Source: SG8-4 sp964598225 (GTDB taxonomy: Bacteria; Planctomycetota; Phycisphaerae; Sedimentisphaerales; Anaerobacaceae). Taken from it: a DNA stretch of 64,000 nucleotides. The DNA is taken from the NCBI GenBank assembly GCA_964598225.1, contig CAZRBG010000011.1, positions 44,788 through 108,787 of the forward strand, read 5' to 3'. Numbering within the stretch: position 1 is the stretch's first letter; each line of letters opens with the position of its first letter. Positions 34,261 to 42,524 of this stretch are shown piece by piece. Made by a program: the position numbers and the translations under genes. The notes below the pieces were generated by a model. It did no database searches. It was not told the DNA's origin and was given only the letters and a program-made list of their open reading frames with translations.

Positions 34261-34537
34261 AAATAGCTTAATTTTGCTTCGTTATTCCTGGTATGATCGG
34301 ATATCTTCGGTTTTTAGATACTCGGCGAGCAAAGAAGAACAAAAAAGATGAAAATTAGTTGTAATTTTCGGTCTGGAATGTCGAAATATATTGTAAATCT
34401 TTGGTAGAGTCCGTATGGGGTTGTTTACAAACAAGATAATCGATGTGCTCCGGATTAAAGAGTCAAAGAATTGGCGAGACTTGGGTTCCTAAATTGTGTC
34501 GTCGCCCAGGAAAATCTATTTTTGTAAGGAGATCATG

Positions 34538-35737
34538 ATGCGTAAGCTAAGAAAGGTTATCACTGTAGCTAGTATCTGTTTGGTTTTGGGATTGTTGCCT
34601 GAAATTGCGGGCACTGCCCGGGGGGCAGATTGCGAGAGCGTACAGCAGTACAGGATGCAGTCCGTACTGGAGTACAGCGGCAACACACAGTTCTGTAACA
34701 AGGCTGAAACGGTCTTCACCGCCAAAAAGCATCTGCTGAACAACGGAAAGTCGCGATACGTTCTTTCGGCCGACGAAATCTCCGGAATCCGAGATAAAGC
34801 TCCGTCCTCGCTGAAGGAGCTTTCTTTCGTCATCGACCGAAAGACGCAAAAGCTCTCAGGGACCGGCAGGGAGTTGACGCTGATGGAGAAGGTAACCAAC
34901 CAATGTGCCGCGTCTCTGAAACGGGTCAGCAAAAACAACGTGGGAAAAACCTGGAAACAGGCTTTCGATCTCTCGTCTATCGGCCGTTCAGTGCCCGATC
35001 GGATGAAATTCACACTGACGGCAATACCGATTCAGACAAAAGCTCAGGGGGAGCTTATAGCTGTCAGAGCGATGTCCGAACCCTTCTTCGTGGACATCAC
35101 CGGAGGAACCGCCCGGTGCAAAATGAACTGCGCCTATGTATTTTCTTCGGCATTCGAGGACATCTTTTTCAGTGCGTCAGTCTTCGGAGCAATGACAAAC
35201 AGTAACGGCTACGACGAAAGACTCAAGCATACGGTGACCACCTGGAAGGTGGATGCTTCGGGACAACCGGACGATATCGACCAACTGGGCGTGAATAGAA
35301 GCTTCACCAGGCTGGTCGGCAAGTTGGGTGTTACAAGAAATGTGCGAGTAGTCGATGCCGCCCCACTGCCGCAGTGGGCCCGCACCGACGGTATCAGGAC
35401 CGCCCAGGTTGCTAATCTGTGTGCATCCGTTTCGTGCGAGGGGGCATTGAATCCTGTGGCCACAATTTACATGCCGGCGGCGAGCGCTGTCGGCCTTCAG
35501 AGTTTCAGCGAATCGCTGACATTGAACAAGATGATGGTTGGGGCCGAAGGTTCCGAAACACCGACAGGGGCGACCGGTGGCGAAGGCCTGAAATGGTGGC
35601 CCCCGTGGGCCAACATCGGCTGGAACTGGCCGACTGCCGCGTGGGGCGCCGGTCTGGGCGTGGCCGGAGCGGCCGCAGGTGGTGCATTTGACAGTGACGA
35701 CAGCGATGATCCCGTTCGCAGCCCGTCGTCGGGATAG
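34538..35737 (+). CDS. Secreted hypothetical protein
   Basis: A 399-residue protein with a signal peptide (MRKLRKVITVASICLVLGLL followed by PEIAGTARG). The middle contains several cysteines (CKMNCAYVF, ANLCASVSCEG) likely forming disulfides. The C-terminus has a Trp-rich stretch (WWPPWANIGWNWPTAAWG), a Gly/Ala-rich hydrophobic segment and a polar DDSDD tail, resembling a surface-anchoring or sorting tail but with no recognised sortase or PEP-CTERM motif. AAGGAG precedes the ATG at 34538 by six bases. The gene is followed by a strong terminator, so it is monocistronic. No known family recognised. Confidence 0.75.
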   Translation: MRKLRKVITVASICLVLGLLPEIAGTARGADCESVQQYRMQSVLEYSGNTQFCNKAETVFTAKKHLLNNGKSRYVLSADEISGIRDKAPSSLKELSFVIDRKTQKLSGTGRELTLMEKVTNQCAASLKRVSKNNVGKTWKQAFDLSSIGRSVPDRMKFTLTAIPIQTKAQGELIAVRAMSEPFFVDITGGTARCKMNCAYVFSSAFEDIFFSASVFGAMTNSNGYDERLKHTVTTWKVDASGQPDDIDQLGVNRSFTRLVGKLGVTRNVRVVDAAPLPQWARTDGIRTAQVANLCASVSCEGALNPVATIYMPAASAVGLQSFSESLTLNKMMVGAEGSETPTGATGGEGLKWWPPWANIGWNWPTAAWGAGLGVAGAAAGGAFDSDDSDDPVRSPSSG

Positions 35738-35817
35738 CGTACATTTTGCGCCTGTGACATACACCTCGGATGGACCCCGACGGGTGTCACCGGGCGCCAC
35801 ATACAGCCTTTAGAAGA

Positions 35818-35857
35818 AGAGGACACTCGCTGGCGGCGCGAGTGTCCTCTTTTCGTT
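35818..35857 (+). terminator. Strong rho-independent terminator
   Basis: A 13-bp perfect stem AGAGGACACTCGC / GCGAGTGTCCTCT with a 7-base loop, followed by TTTCGTTT. It ends transcription of the secreted-protein gene at 34538-35737. Confidence 0.9.
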
Positions 35858-36022
35858 TGTGGACATACATCCCGAAAGGGGGGCACGCTGTGATTGTTAG
35901 CAAAGACGAGTTAGGGGACATGCGAAGAAGAACGATGGGTGGCAGCCACCAGCCGTTATATTGCTCATAGCCTCTCAAAATTATCATTATCGTCCCAAAG
36001 GTTGGAGGCAAAATAGGTTTTA

Positions 36023-36210
36023 TGGATTTATCGCATTACAGGCTCCAGCATATCGTGGTATCATGAGCAGTGCCTTGGTGGAGGATAGGGCAACGCTGGG
36101 AAGCGACCCGAGCGCCACCAAGGTGGCATACAGCATGTGGACGGCAACTTGTTTGTTGCCGTCCATTTATGATTATGTTGGATGCAGGAGCCTGTAATGC
36201 GATAAATCCA
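36023..36210. mobile_element. MITE-like element with 28-bp terminal inverted repeats
   Basis: Left end TGGATTTATCGCATTACAGG then CTCCAGCA (36023-36050); right end 36183-36210 is its inverse with one mismatch. The 188-bp body holds GGACGGCAAC/GTTGCCGTCC and CCTTGGTGG/CCACCAAGG hairpins and no real coding frame. No clear target duplication flanks it. Non-autonomous transposon is the likeliest reading; a structured RNA is possible. Confidence 0.65.
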
Positions 36211-36262
36211 CTTCTGTCGGAAAACTTCCTGGCAACAATTTCTATTGGGCATCCACTATCTG

Positions 36263-37507
36263 TCAACCGGAGAATATCGCCATCAAAACTCCCGCTGCGG
36301 CGATAAACAGGGTCGGGCCGAGCACTTTCAGTATGATCCCCGGCAGAGATGTTTTGAAGTAACTGGCCGAAAGGGCCAGGCACAGGTGAACCGGCGTTAT
36401 CATAAGCCCGCAGGCCAGCCCCGAGAAAGCGAGTGCTTCGAGACCTATCTTAGCCTCCGAGCCGGTGCCGATAAAAGGGATGAGGAACGGAAAGCTGATC
36501 GCGGCAGTGGCCGTGGTTACGCCGGTCAGATAGGCAACAAGAAAAGGCAGCAAGAATATCACGAGATACTCGGGCAGGTTTATGTCGGCGAAGAACTGTA
36601 CTACCGCCTCGATGGCGTTTCCGGCCTCGAGGTCGAGCTTGAATAACAGTGCGCCTAATATCAGCAGAGAGAAATCCAGCTCGATGCCTGACCTGAATAT
36701 GCCGGGCCACCGATTCAGTTCTATCTTGTGCAGAGCCAGAAAAACAACAATCGCCAGCAGAAGTCCGATTGCGGGGGGCAGGTCAAATCCGGCATAAAGA
36801 GCCGCCACCACCACGATCGGCCAGAAGGCATGTGCGAAGTTTCTGATGTTGTCGGCAAATCGGCCTTCCGGGCGGCTCTTTTCGTCCCGTTTCGGAATGC
36901 CGAAAAGCAGCAGGAAAATCACGCCGCCGAGCAGCCCCGCTGCGGTGATAGCGATATTGTGCGAGATCAGCGAGAAAGCCGATATGCCGAGCATATTCTG
37001 CACGAGCGGCACCGCCGGGAATAGCGGCCAGACCGGTTCCCACTGGTGGCGGAAGAAAAAATTGATCGCGGCCAGGCGACTCCGCCCGACGCCGACGTGG
37101 TCGCCCAGGTCGCGGACCATCGGCGCAGAGAGCATAATTCCACCCGGCGTCGGGAGCATCCCCATCATCATGGGAATCGCCGCAAGGGCAAGACGCCGGC
37201 TCCTGAACAGGCCGTGAAGGGCCGATACGAGTTGCTGCGAGACGCCGGTTTCCTTCATCGCGGTCGCCAGGACGTTGACCATCATTATCAGAGCAGCCAG
37301 CGTGACAAAGAGATAGCCGGTCGTTTGGCTCAGGGGCTTGTTATTCCATTCTTCAACAAGGGCCTGCCAAAACTCAGTGGGCGTGACTCTTAGCAGCGCG
37401 GCCAGACCAATAGCCGCCAGCACCATCGAGCGCCCAAGCCTGACCTTCAGGCGAAGCAGGATGACCAGCAGGGTCAGAGCCAATGCCATTGCAATTAGTT
37501 CGTACAT
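36263..37507 (-). CDS. DUF401-family membrane transporter
   Basis: A 414-residue membrane protein with about ten hydrophobic segments. MMMGMLPTPGGIMLSAPMVR and INFFFRHQWEPVWPLFPAV, together with TGVTTATAAISFPFLIPFIG, are hallmark stretches of the DUF401 family, distant relatives of the ion-transporter superfamily. The transported substrate is unknown. It is transcribed leftward toward the MITE-like element and has no operon partner. The ATG at 37507 gives a normal hydrophobic N-terminus (MYELIAMALALTLLVILL). Confidence 0.85.
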   Translation of the reverse strand: MYELIAMALALTLLVILLRLKVRLGRSMVLAAIGLAALLRVTPTEFWQALVEEWNNKPLSQTTGYLFVTLAALIMMVNVLATAMKETGVSQQLVSALHGLFRSRRLALAAIPMMMGMLPTPGGIMLSAPMVRDLGDHVGVGRSRLAAINFFFRHQWEPVWPLFPAVPLVQNMLGISAFSLISHNIAITAAGLLGGVIFLLLFGIPKRDEKSRPEGRFADNIRNFAHAFWPIVVVAALYAGFDLPPAIGLLLAIVVFLALHKIELNRWPGIFRSGIELDFSLLILGALLFKLDLEAGNAIEAVVQFFADINLPEYLVIFLLPFLVAYLTGVTTATAAISFPFLIPFIGTGSEAKIGLEALAFSGLACGLMITPVHLCLALSASYFKTSLPGIILKVLGPTLFIAAAGVLMAIFSG

Positions 37508-37675
37508 CTTTATTTTTGCCTGTTATGTGTCAATCCGTTCAGGCTGACCAATCTATTGAGTGCCGCCTGTCGGCACAAGAAGTTTCTTGAACGACAGACA
37601 TGCCGAGTCTACAATCAACACCCTCGGCACAAGAATTGACGCGACGCTATCGGTAATCTCGTGAAAGGCCATAAA

Positions 37676-39295
37676 ATGTCCAGCGAAGATCGAATAAACA
37701 GACGAAATTTTCTAAAAAACTCAGCGGCCATAGGTGCCGGCGTGTCTTTGGGTGCGAGTGTTTCGAGCATTCAATCCTCCGCCGGTCATGAGCCGGACAG
37801 ATCATCGGCGATGAATATTTACTGGGGCGACCTTCACAATCACGGCGAGGTCGGCTACGCCAAAGGCTCGCTGGAGAGAGCATACGACATTGCGCACAGC
37901 CACCTCGACTTTTTCTGCTTCACAGGACACTCCCAGTGGCACGATATGCCGAAGATGCCGCAGGACAAGCATCTAAAATGGGTCCGCGGCTTCGAGGTGA
38001 TGAAGGGTAACTGGGACAAAGTGAAACGGCTCGCGGACGAGTACCATAAGCCGGGCAAGTTCGTGCCGTTCATCGGGTACGAGTGGCACTCCAGCTCGTA
38101 CGGCGACGTTTGCATTATCTTTCCCGGCGACCGGGCGGAGCTTGCCTACAGAAATAGTATCAGAGGATTCCAGAAATTCGCTCGCGACGCCGGCGCGGTC
38201 CTGATCCCCCATCATCCGGCTTATCTCCAGGGATGGCGCGGCCAGAACTGGAGCGTATTAGACACGGGAGTTTCGCCGGTTGTGGAAATCTTCTCCGAGC
38301 ACGGCAACGCCGAATCCGACTTGGGGCCATACCGCTATATCCGCCACAGTATGGGCGGCCGTTTCACTCAGAACACCCTCCAATGGCTATGGGAACAAGG
38401 CGTCAAGGTCGGCGTGGTGGCCAGTACCGACGATCACCTCGGGTATCCCGGCGCTTACGGTGAGGGACTCGTCGCCGTGCACGCCGAATCTTTATCGCGG
38501 CAATCCATACTCGAAGCGATCAAAGCCCGGCGGACTTACGGCGTCAGTGCCGATCGAATCGAACTGGATTTTCGCCTTAACGGGCGCCGGATGGGCGAGT
38601 CAATTCCCGCGACAGCCGCTCGCAACATTCGCGTGAAGGTCAAGGGCAGGGATGTCATCGACCGAATCGAGGTGTTGCGCAACGATCAGGTAATCCATCG
38701 CAATCACCCGATCGACCGTACAGTCGGCCCGTCGAGCTGGGACAAGCCGGTTCTGTGCCGGATCGAGTTCGGCTGGGGACCGTGGGGAGACTTGAATATG
38801 GCGCGAATATGCGACTGGAAGTTCGCGGTCACCGTCAATGGTGGACGAATCATTTCCGCCACGCCATGTTTTCAATCGGGACCTTTCGATGAGCAGCGGC
38901 GCAACCGGGTAACGACGGTCGACGAGAAACGCTGCGAGGTTGTTTCATACACCTCGCGCATGCAGGCTTACGAAGAAAGAGCGACCAACAGCATCGTTCT
39001 GGAAATCCAGGGATCGCCCGATACGCAATTGGCAATTGCAATGAGCGAGCCGACAAAAATGGACTTCACAAAACGGCTGGCGGAACTGGCCAAATCCAGC
39101 GACGTCAAATTCACCGGGCCGTTCACTTCGGAATCCGTTATGCTCCATCGAATCGCCTTTGCCGAGAACTATCAGACAGAGTTCGAGTTCACCGACAGCG
39201 GCAAAACCGACAAGACAGATTGGTATTACGCCCGCGTGGTTCAGAGCAACGGCAGTCATGCGTGGTCGAGCCCGATTTGGGTTGACGCCGGTTGA
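37676..39295 (+). CDS. TAT-exported DUF3604/PHP-domain protein
   Basis: A 539-residue protein starting with a twin-arginine signal (NRRNFLKNSAAIGAGVSLG). The mature part begins YWGDLHNHGEVGYAKGSLER and continues FFCFTGHSQWHD, with a later STDDH: the metal-binding pattern of PHP-type phosphoesterase/DUF3604 proteins. It folds around metal before export, fitting the TAT route, and acts in the periplasm. AAAGG at 37664-37668 supports the ATG at 37676 over the GTG at 37661. It may belong to the extracellular degradation set with the following carboxypeptidase, though a 102-base gap separates them. Substrate unknown. Confidence 0.85.
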   Translation: MSSEDRINRRNFLKNSAAIGAGVSLGASVSSIQSSAGHEPDRSSAMNIYWGDLHNHGEVGYAKGSLERAYDIAHSHLDFFCFTGHSQWHDMPKMPQDKHLKWVRGFEVMKGNWDKVKRLADEYHKPGKFVPFIGYEWHSSSYGDVCIIFPGDRAELAYRNSIRGFQKFARDAGAVLIPHHPAYLQGWRGQNWSVLDTGVSPVVEIFSEHGNAESDLGPYRYIRHSMGGRFTQNTLQWLWEQGVKVGVVASTDDHLGYPGAYGEGLVAVHAESLSRQSILEAIKARRTYGVSADRIELDFRLNGRRMGESIPATAARNIRVKVKGRDVIDRIEVLRNDQVIHRNHPIDRTVGPSSWDKPVLCRIEFGWGPWGDLNMARICDWKFAVTVNGGRIISATPCFQSGPFDEQRRNRVTTVDEKRCEVVSYTSRMQAYEERATNSIVLEIQGSPDTQLAIAMSEPTKMDFTKRLAELAKSSDVKFTGPFTSESVMLHRIAFAENYQTEFEFTDSGKTDKTDWYYARVVQSNGSHAWSSPIWVDAG

Positions 39296-39397
39296 GAGCA
39301 CGGCCAACGAGCCGCCCGGCACGGCCGTATACGAATAAGATGAACGAAATTCATTTTGCAAGCGCTGCGGCGCTGAATAGGAAATAGCGAGGAGTTT

Positions 39398-40705
39398 ATG
39401 GAAGAAAGGATCAAAGGAATCTTACAGAAATTCGCGCGGTTAAGTCGCCCTTCAGGTGTGAGTCGCCTACCCTGTCTTTTAGCAGCGGCGTGCTTGATGT
39501 TGGCTTTCTCGAGCTGCATGGCCGCAGGTACACCTTCGGCGGGGGCTGGATCATCAGAAGCACTAATTATTGACTCCGACTTCCCCGGCGGCAACATTCT
39601 TGTCGATCGGATCGAGGATAATACGGTGTTTCTAAAGCCGGATCGGCGGGATACTTCCACATGGTGGTTTTACTGGCACTTTCGCGTTCGCGGCGCTGCC
39701 GGGCGCAATCTCAGGTTCCGGTTTGTCGGTCGAAACCCCATAGGCACGCGAGGGCCGGCAATCAGCACCGATGGCGGCGAGAAATGGTCATGGCTCGATC
39801 CCGAAGCGAAATGGGATTCTTCGTTCAGCTATGGTTTTGGCGCGCAGGATCGGGACGTTCGATTTTGTTTCTCGACCCCCTATCTCGAAAAGAACCTGCG
39901 GCGGTTTTTAAATGAACATGCCGATAATCCGCATCTGGTGAGCCGGGAGCTGTGCCGCAGTCGTAAGGGCCGATCTGTGGAGCGTCTGCACGCGGGCAGG
40001 ATTGACGGAGAGCCAAAATATCGCCTCCTGGTAACGGCCCGGCACCACGCATGCGAAATGATTGCATCGTATTCGCTCGAAGGTTTGTTGGAAACGGTGC
40101 TGTCTGATACGGATTTGGGGCGATGGTTTCAGCGTAATGTGGAGATTCTTGCAGTACCTTTTGTGGACAAAGACGGCGTAGAGGACGGCGACCAGGGTAA
40201 GAACCGCAAGCCTCACGACCACAACCGCGATTACGCGGGCAAGAGCATCTATCCTTCCGTGGCGGCCGTACGTCATTTCGTTCCCGAATGGTCCGGTGAA
40301 AAGCTTCGGGTCGTTCTCGATTTGCACTGTCCTTACATAAGCGGCAGACACAATGAAGTGATCTATCTGGTCGGCAATTCCGATCCGGCTATCTGGAAGC
40401 AGCAGCAGAAGTTCGGCGATATTCTCGAAACCGTTCACCAAGGCCCGTTGCCTTACTCTGCCGACGACAACCTGCCGTTCGGGACCGCGTGGAACACCGG
40501 CGCCAACTACGGCAAACTGAAATCCTGCAGCCGCTGGGGCGCCGAGCAGCCCGGAGTATTGATGTCTTCGACTATCGAAATTCCCTACGCCAACGTGGGA
40601 GCAGTCACAGTTACGGCCGAAAACGCTCGCGCTTTCGGCAGAGACCTCGCACGAGCTTTGCGTCGCTATTTGCGGGACTCCGAGGATAAGAAAAAAGAGC
40701 CTTGA
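39398..40705 (+). CDS. Secreted M14-family zinc carboxypeptidase
   Basis: A 435-residue protein with a hydrophobic N-terminal signal ending in FSSCMAAG, a likely lipoprotein-type Cys. Zinc ligands of family M14 are visible: HxxE in ARHHACEMI near residue 217-220 and the third ligand His in LDLHCPY near 309. The catalytic Glu lies in STIEIPYAN near 393. It should remove C-terminal residues from peptides, or act on peptidoglycan or modified amino acids, outside the cytoplasm. The N-terminal 170 residues form a beta-rich domain typical of this subfamily. Confidence 0.85.
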   Translation: MEERIKGILQKFARLSRPSGVSRLPCLLAAACLMLAFSSCMAAGTPSAGAGSSEALIIDSDFPGGNILVDRIEDNTVFLKPDRRDTSTWWFYWHFRVRGAAGRNLRFRFVGRNPIGTRGPAISTDGGEKWSWLDPEAKWDSSFSYGFGAQDRDVRFCFSTPYLEKNLRRFLNEHADNPHLVSRELCRSRKGRSVERLHAGRIDGEPKYRLLVTARHHACEMIASYSLEGLLETVLSDTDLGRWFQRNVEILAVPFVDKDGVEDGDQGKNRKPHDHNRDYAGKSIYPSVAAVRHFVPEWSGEKLRVVLDLHCPYISGRHNEVIYLVGNSDPAIWKQQQKFGDILETVHQGPLPYSADDNLPFGTAWNTGANYGKLKSCSRWGAEQPGVLMSSTIEIPYANVGAVTVTAENARAFGRDLARALRRYLRDSEDKKKEP

Positions 40706-40750
40706 GGCCAGAGCGTGGACCCGTTAGCACAAAAGGTCGACCTCAAGGCT
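40692..40750 (-). terminator. Terminator of the low-complexity secreted-protein gene
   Basis: On the minus strand AGCCTTGAGG (40750-40741) pairs with CCTCAAGGCT (40707-40698), followed by CTTTTTTCTT. The loop is long (33 bases). It overlaps the end of the convergent carboxypeptidase gene. Confidence 0.65.
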
Positions 40751-40766
40751 CCGTTGTAACGAACAT

Positions 40767-40807
40767 AAAGGGTGAGACAGATATAACTGTCTCAAAGCTC
40801 CCCCTTT
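40767..40807. terminator. Cruciform between convergent genes
   Basis: GAGACAG-ATATAA-CTGTCTC nested inside AAAGGG/CCCTTT. It lacks a T-run, so it may only help the terminator next to it. Confidence 0.4.
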
Positions 40808-40809
40808 AG

Positions 40810-42147
40810 CTACCTAATTATCACGTACTCCACCATCTCATCGTCGTCGAAGTCCGCCACTTCCCAGAGCCTTCGACTTACTTCAACGCCGGTGACGTTC
40901 TTTTTCGTCTCGCGTGTAGGAGGCTTCTGAGCAGCACGTGCTCTGATGATAGCTCTCTTACGCGATGAAATGGGTTCACTCGGGGCCATTTCTACTTGTG
41001 AGTACTGCTGCTGCTGGGTGCGTGTTGTGCGGGGCGTGGTCATTTGCGCTCGCTCCGTGCTCCTGCGTGTTGCCTGGGGCGCAGTGCTAACCCTTGCACG
41101 AATCCTCTCATAAAACGAATCCGGGATTCGCCTCCTGTTCAGCGACTTGGGCGAGAATCTGTAAGCCTCGGCGCTGACCATAGCCTTTCCCTTGCCTTCT
41201 GTAACGCCGCTGGAGACCGAACCGACGAGGGAGAACGCGTAATTGTTGCGGCTATAAGCGCCGCCTCCGCCCGGAAAAGCGGTGGTCGAGCCAACCGTCA
41301 CGCCTTTCATGCCGCCGGAGATCAGCAATATGTCTACGTCCCAGGGCAAGGCCTCGGCCACTACGGCATCGTAAACCTGGTCCCAGTTGCGATCTATATC
41401 GCCTTCGATACCGACTTTTCCCACGTAAGCGTAGCCGGCCCTTCTCAGCAGACGGGTATCGACATTGGTGTCGATAAAGACCAGGAGGGGCTTGCCGTTT
41501 TCTCTTCGCTCCCGCACCACAGAATTGGCAATCTCAAAGCCTCTGCCGTGATGGTAATTATCGATCCCGCACAATGCCGCCCCTATGGTGTTCAGAAATC
41601 CTCCGACCGCTTCGAGCGGGCCGTCGTAAGGTAGTGACTTCAGGACGCCGCGGAGCTGTCTCATATCCGTCGGATTCTCGGGATCGAATGTACGCTCGTA
41701 CACCGCGTCATTTTCACTGGGACCATTGGAGAAGTATGCTTTAATTGTTCCCCAGCCTCCGTGATTCCAGTAAGGCAAATAGGGCGGGAATACAGTTGGC
41801 GGCTGCACCCGGTCCTCGACCTCGGTTACGGAACTGTTGTTGATTGTAGCTTTAGAACTCGAGAAGGAATCGGACTTTGCATCGCCGCCTTCCGCTTTTG
41901 CGCTGGCATCGCCTCCAACAGCACTTGCACTTGAATTGCCGCTGTTGACATACACATCCTGCGTCTGATTGACGCTTAGATCGTTTATATTGGTGTTAGT
42001 GTTGGTGTTAGTGTTGGTGTTGGTGTTCTTCGCGGGATCCGGCTTGGGATCGGGCTTGGGTTCCGGCTTACGGGGGGGCCAGGCAGTTGCAGGTGCAACT
42101 ACGACCACCATCAACACCGCTATCATAACTGTTAGCAGCCTTTTCAT
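40810..42147 (-). CDS. Secreted protein with Asn-Thr repeat and low-complexity linkers
   Basis: A 445-residue protein with signal peptide MKRLLTVMIAVLMVVVVAPA, a PKPDPKPDP segment, an (NT)n repeat (about residues 40-53) and a Ser/Asn/Gly-rich stretch (VNSGNSSASAVGGDASAKAE). The central part (about 120-330) is globular, with FIDTNVDTRLLRRAGYAYVG and VDILLISGGMKGVTVGSTTA. The tail is Arg/Gln/Thr-rich and basic. AAGGAG 7 bases before the ATG at 42147 sets the start. It sits downstream of the ParA fusion gene on the same strand, but with a 377-base gap. No known family recognised; surface or adhesin-like location is a guess. Confidence 0.7.
   Translation of the reverse strand: MKRLLTVMIAVLMVVVVAPATAWPPRKPEPKPDPKPDPAKNTNTNTNTNTNTNINDLSVNQTQDVYVNSGNSSASAVGGDASAKAEGGDAKSDSFSSSKATINNSSVTEVEDRVQPPTVFPPYLPYWNHGGWGTIKAYFSNGPSENDAVYERTFDPENPTDMRQLRGVLKSLPYDGPLEAVGGFLNTIGAALCGIDNYHHGRGFEIANSVVRERRENGKPLLVFIDTNVDTRLLRRAGYAYVGKVGIEGDIDRNWDQVYDAVVAEALPWDVDILLISGGMKGVTVGSTTAFPGGGGAYSRNNYAFSLVGSVSSGVTEGKGKAMVSAEAYRFSPKSLNRRRIPDSFYERIRARVSTAPQATRRSTERAQMTTPRTTRTQQQQYSQVEMAPSEPISSRKRAIIRARAAQKPPTRETKKNVTGVEVSRRLWEVADFDDDEMVEYVIIR
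41990..42032. repeat. Short tandem repeat in coding sequence (TTGGTG/TTAGTG)
   Basis: Six-base units TTGGTG and TTAGTG alternate for about 40 bases, encoding the Asn-Thr run on the minus strand. Being in units of six, slippage would change protein length without shifting the frame. Confidence 0.8.
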
Positions 42148-42524
42148 GATCATTCTCCTTAACAGAAATTCCATTCCTTTTCAGTTGAATCCTTTCAAAC
42201 ACCCTCCTGGTGCATCAAGAAAAGTTGTTTTGTATCTTCACGCCTCCTTTCTTCCTCCTCCTCACATTTCTTCACCACCTGTCTTATACTAAATTCCGTA
42301 AGTTGAACGCCTCACTCCATGGGCAAGTTGACACAATTCTCTATCTTACCCATAACATTGTCTATTATATTTTATGGGACGTTGTTCGCAAGAAAAAAAA
42401 AGAGTTTTTTTACAGATCGCAAGTCGTTATATTGACACAACTTGCGCCGGATGCAGTGGTAACGCCAAGTCTGATTACGCTATCTTCTATATTGGGCAGG
42501 TGGTCTTCGGCGGGCCATTTCGGC
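42148..42524. other. Intergenic region, no gene seen
   Basis: 377 bases, AT-rich in the right half. GCAAGT...ACTTGC (about 42419-42445) is a weak hairpin. On the minus strand TATAAG near 42290 could be a -10 box for the 42147 gene. No coding frame is convincing. Confidence 0.4.

Noticed and set aside
34349..34410. 19-codon frame MKISCNFRSGMSKYIVNLW in the leader of the 34538 gene
   Set aside because: No convincing ribosome-binding site or regulatory arrangement; probably chance in AT-rich DNA.
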